Source: Saccharomycopsis fibuligera x Saccharomycopsis cf. fibuligera
Taxonomy: Eukaryota > Ascomycota > Saccharomycetes > Ascoideales > Saccharomycopsidaceae
DNA length: 64,000 bases
Reading direction: 5' to 3'
NCBI GenBank assembly: GCA_001936135.1
Contig: CP012819.1
Span: 1,769,501 to 1,833,500 of the forward strand
Of the stretch, positions 60,980-64,000 are shown piece by piece; position 1 is the first letter of the stretch; each line of letters starts with the position of its first letter. A model generated the notes under the pieces. That model had not been told where the DNA came from, ran no database searches, and saw only the letters and a list, made by a program, of their open reading frames with translations. The position numbers and the translations under genes are program-made.

Positions 60980-62431
60980 ATGTGGAACAAGTCTACTCTC
61001 AGCATCATTTTAGACGGTCCAGAGAAAACATACACAAATTCAGATACTGTGACCGGCACCATTTACTACAATGTCATCGATAAGGTTGATTTAACATCAA
61101 TAACAGTGGAGCTACTAGGGGTGGCTAAATCACTGAACGCCAGAGTTGACCCTCAACAAGGGTTGGTAGCTAGAAGCGAATATCATGAATTGCTCAGCCA
61201 GAAGGTCGTTTTGTTCCCTCCATCAGAGATTGAGAAACTCAGCAAAAAAAGTGGGCTGTACACAATATCTGAAGGTACTCACGCCTATCCCTTTACTTTG
61301 AAATTTCCGGATACGAACCACACTATAGAATGTTTGGATACAGGTTTAAAATTCGCACATAGAAGTGGGTTTATCAAAGAAGATTATTGCCTGAGAAATT
61401 TAGGTTTACCACCTTCTAGCACGTATTTTAGCAATGATCATACGTATGCTGTTGTTAGATATTTTATTCTTGCCAAGGCAAGTAAGCCGTCTTTGCTCAA
61501 ATTCAATAACAAGAAAGAGCTTACATTACAATTCAACTCTCTACCTGAAATGAGAAACTTTTCTTTGAAACAGATTTCTTTAGATCGTAACACCCTTTTA
61601 CCGGACTATGATTATGAAATATTTATGCAAAACTTTAGATCGACAGATATTACCAGTGAGAATAAAAGGAAAAGTTTATGGAAAAAGCTTACATCTTCGT
61701 TCAATAAGGTACAGATTCCGTTTGCATTGTGTGCAGAATTTAGACCAGCGGCCCCGCACCAAACTGAAATAGGGCCTTCTAATAGAATTATTCGAGGAGG
61801 AGTATCGCTTTCTGATTTTTTGAGCATCTCCTTAGTGACACCATTTTCATCACAGGATGTTGCAGAAATTATTAGAGGGCCTTATCTAAGTTCAGACAAT
61901 AAGAAAACGGATGGGGAAATAGTACGGGAGAATTTGCTAGTAAAAAACATTGAGGTTCAACTTATTTCAATGCTTTCCTTCAAAGGTGAACACACTGAAA
62001 AAACTTACGAAACTTTAAAAATTCTTAATACACCAATGGATCATCAGATAGAGCTAACAGATTTCGAAAAAACCACCAACAATGGAAAATTCTGCTTTGG
62101 GAAGTCTCTCAAGAAGTACTCAGCTGTGGTCAAAGCTAGTAACTGTGTTGATTCAGTATGTTACGCATTCCAGCTATTCCCACAATGGTTTAACTATACT
62201 ATTCCCTATGATTTACAATCTTTTCTTTGTTGCAACATTAGAAAAAACTATTTTATTAGGATTTCTGTTACTCTTGCCACGACAGCTGATCCCCTGAAAC
62301 ACACGAAGGTAAAGTGTCAATCACCTATTGTATTGCTAGATAAACTGAATATTTTCCAAGTGGCAGCAGATGCCCCTCTATATGAGGAAGCTGATGAGCA
62401 ATTACCAGCCTATACATCCACAAGAACATAG
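60980..62431 (+). CDS. Arrestin-fold protein, paralog 2
   Basis: 483 residues from ATG 60980 (ACCAATGTGG). The first strand pairs look like an arrestin N-domain (SIILDGPEKTYTNSDTVTG, then VDLTSITVELLGVAKSL, then AYPFTLKFP). The segment GFIKEDYCLRNLGLPPSS parallels GFLKNEPDFNAYMLPPSF in paralog 1, and VRYFILAKASK parallels EYHVVANVKYS. The C-terminus APLYEEADEQLPAYTSTRT has LPAYT, matching LPLYT in paralog 1. It is probably an alpha-arrestin that acts as a Rsp5 adaptor on a membrane transporter; that function is inferred from the fold and the LPxY motif. The pair are diverged, same-strand duplicates 3.4 kb apart. Confidence 0.75.
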   Translation: MWNKSTLSIILDGPEKTYTNSDTVTGTIYYNVIDKVDLTSITVELLGVAKSLNARVDPQQGLVARSEYHELLSQKVVLFPPSEIEKLSKKSGLYTISEGTHAYPFTLKFPDTNHTIECLDTGLKFAHRSGFIKEDYCLRNLGLPPSSTYFSNDHTYAVVRYFILAKASKPSLLKFNNKKELTLQFNSLPEMRNFSLKQISLDRNTLLPDYDYEIFMQNFRSTDITSENKRKSLWKKLTSSFNKVQIPFALCAEFRPAAPHQTEIGPSNRIIRGGVSLSDFLSISLVTPFSSQDVAEIIRGPYLSSDNKKTDGEIVRENLLVKNIEVQLISMLSFKGEHTEKTYETLKILNTPMDHQIELTDFEKTTNNGKFCFGKSLKKYSAVVKASNCVDSVCYAFQLFPQWFNYTIPYDLQSFLCCNIRKNYFIRISVTLATTADPLKHTKVKCQSPIVLLDKLNIFQVAADAPLYEEADEQLPAYTSTRT

Positions 62432-63325
62432 AGGTCTATCGAGCAGGTTATAGCTTCTATTGTAGTATCTTAAAAAGTTCTTGTTCATTGAAGCAAAAAA
62501 CTTAGGCACTAACCCAATATTGTAGAGAGGATGGCCAGCTGTTGATGAGAAAAAACATAAATGTAGTCACAAGTGACTGAACCAACAGATCCAAAAATGT
62601 GTAGCGCATTAAGTCATCGAAAGATTTGATGTTTGAAACTTTTCAGCCGTGCGTTGTTTCTGTTAATCCTCTGAAATTAGCATACCTTCCTTCAATTTGA
62701 AAAACTATTCATTGTCAGTTCGGCTTCCAGACAAACACTCTAATACTCAGGAAACTCTAGATCGGTGCCCGCTTGCAAAATTTATCATTAAGCATGTACA
62801 AGTTGTGCTATAGAGAAAGCATGTTTTCAGCAATATGCAGCTGCGCTAGCTCCACTGGAGAACTAGAATATTGCCGTTACTTTGCTCTCAATGATGACTT
62901 TACGCTTCTCGTACACAAAAGAGCTAAGATTTACTGAATAGAGTGCCTTTTGTGATTTGGCAGGAAGAGCAAGATATTATAGGTTGGCACTGCAGGTAAC
63001 TCCCTAATATAATGAAAGACTTCTACTTGGTACACAAATAGAAACGATAGTGAATCTCATAAATTCTTGAAAATCTTTAATTACAAGAATAAAATTAATT
63101 TTAAGGTACTGTTGCAAAAATTTTTCTACAATTTCAACTATCTCTATGTTGAACTAATAAGTCATCTCAAACCGCAAAATTGAACCGCTAAAATCAGCAG
63201 TACCAATCAAACAAAAAATAAACTAAAAAAAATTGTACTGGGCCAGAAAAATAAAGACAAAAAATCGGCCAATATCCATATGGGAATGATTATGTATAAT
63301 TAATGCCATAGAAATCATTGACTAC
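62432..63325. other. Intergenic, nothing recognised
   Basis: About 0.9 kb downstream of paralog 2; AT-rich, with no ORF, RNA gene or repeat that I can support. Confidence 0.4.
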
Positions 63326-63745
63326 TTATATGACAGAACTGGAATCTGGGAATGAATGAGGTAGGATGAGGCAGGATGAGGCATGATAGCTGTGTGTAAT
63401 TTGTACAGAAGGAAAGTAAACTTGGGAAATAGCTTGTGAATGAAAAGTGGAGGTTAAAGGTTGAAGATTGAAGGTTTGTGAATGTACGAGGGAGCTGAGT
63501 GACAAAGATTGGGATATGAAGATTGCTTGATTTTTTCTTTTACTGCTCTCTTCTTTGCATGCTGCTGGCTTGAGAGACTTAACTAGAACAGACTTAAATC
63601 TGCTGAAATCAAAAGCTTCTCTAATAGACTCTATTTCTCTTCCACATTTTCTCACAGGTTCAATATATGCAGATTTTGACTTATGAAGGCTGAATGATTT
63701 AGGCTGAAATGTTTGTTTTACTACAGATTCTGCTAAAACATACAT
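63326..63745 (-). CDS. Hypothetical Ser-rich protein (139 codons from ATG)
   Basis: The frame is open further upstream, but the only ATG start is at 63745 (MYVLAESVVKQTFQPKSFSL). The middle, EPVRKCGREIESIREAFDFS and the basic stretch after it, is protein-like. The C-terminal third is Ser/His-rich and overlaps a short GGATGAGGCA repeat near 63365-63382. No family recognised; it may be a real lineage-specific gene or chance. Confidence 0.3.
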   Translation of the reverse strand: MYVLAESVVKQTFQPKSFSLHKSKSAYIEPVRKCGREIESIREAFDFSRFKSVLVKSLKPAACKEESSKRKNQAIFISQSLSLSSLVHSQTFNLQPLTSTFHSQAISQVYFPSVQITHSYHASSCLILPHSFPDSSSVI

Positions 63746-63817
63746 CGCGTATTCAAAATATTTTACTTTTATTAATAATAGTTCAGTACTAAAGTGTTTT
63801 GTTCCAAACAATTTCAA

Positions 63818-64000
63818 TCATAATTGAGTCCAGAAGGCAATGTTTTTAATACATAGTGAGGTTTCCTGATATTTTTTGGTCTGTATATTATTGGCACTCT
63901 TCAATATACGCCTTGAATTCTTTTGGGTATTAAAATACCCATAAACATGAGTCATGATCTGTTACGCAATTACGGTTGTGCGACTAGCAAAATTCCCGCC
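63818..64000. other. Right edge, nothing recognised
   Basis: AT-rich sequence with no gene call; an imperfect GGGTATTAAAATACCC palindrome lies near 63926-63941. Confidence 0.35.

Noticed and set aside
1-64000. CRISPR array, bacterial operon or phage interpretation
   Set aside because: No direct-repeat/spacer array, no Shine-Dalgarno-led operons; tRNA intron, LTR families and gene set are those of a yeast.

Overview
The window looks like a piece of a budding-yeast nuclear chromosome, most likely from the CUG-Ser ('CTG') clade. The evidence is intron-poor AT-rich genes with yeast-type start contexts, Ty3/gypsy and Ty1/copia retroelements, a tRNA-Leu(AAG), a tRNA-Lys(CUU) with a 12-nt intron, and very sparse CTG codons. 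Two of the few CTG codons (in xylulokinase and uracil-DNA glycosylase) sit where serine fits the family. Translations quoted here use the standard code.

Positions 1 to about 39,000 hold almost no host genes. They form a nested pile of LTR retroelement fossils interrupted only by the two tRNA genes. Five families can be told apart. Family A is Ty3-like, with three large copies: A1 2961-10760, A2 18692-23555 and A3 28633-33525, plus one LTR fragment. Family B is a second Ty3/gypsy family: B2 12601-18685, a shortened derivative B1 7843-10747 lodged inside an LTR of A1, and LTR pieces. Family C is a copia-type element at the left edge with rearranged pieces at 11.3-12.3 kb. Family D is a decayed copia-type element at 33.8-38.6 kb with several stray LTRs. 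Family E is a very decayed gypsy-type element at 25.2-27.7 kb. A1 and A3 stop 11 and 12 nt upstream of the two tRNA genes, which is Ty3-like targeting. A2 and A3 lie in opposite orientation about 5 kb apart and share flanking B-LTR sequence, so they form a large imperfect inverted repeat. A3's two LTRs belong to two different subgroups, which points to recombination between copies. A centromere-like or pericentromeric identity is possible but unproven.

Positions 39-41.4 kb are a non-coding transition with a probable gag relic. From 41.4 kb host genes begin: xylulokinase XKS1 (-), signal-peptidase subunit SPC1 (-), uracil-DNA glycosylase UNG1 (+, with MCB-type sites), a GIT1-like glycerophosphodiester/phosphate MFS permease (-), a YeeE/YedE-type sulfur-compound channel (+), a Dal5/Soa1-like anion permease (+), and two arrestin-fold paralogs (+) that end in the same LPxYT motif. 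Small unassigned ORFs lie between and after the arrestins, including a 55-codon Cys/His-rich one. The 1.8-kb GC-rich spacer between the GIT1-like and YeeE-like genes carries one CACGTG and three CACGTT sites, which fits Pho4/Cbf1-type control of phosphate and sulfur uptake. The transporters suggest a nutrient-acquisition neighbourhood next to ordinary housekeeping genes.
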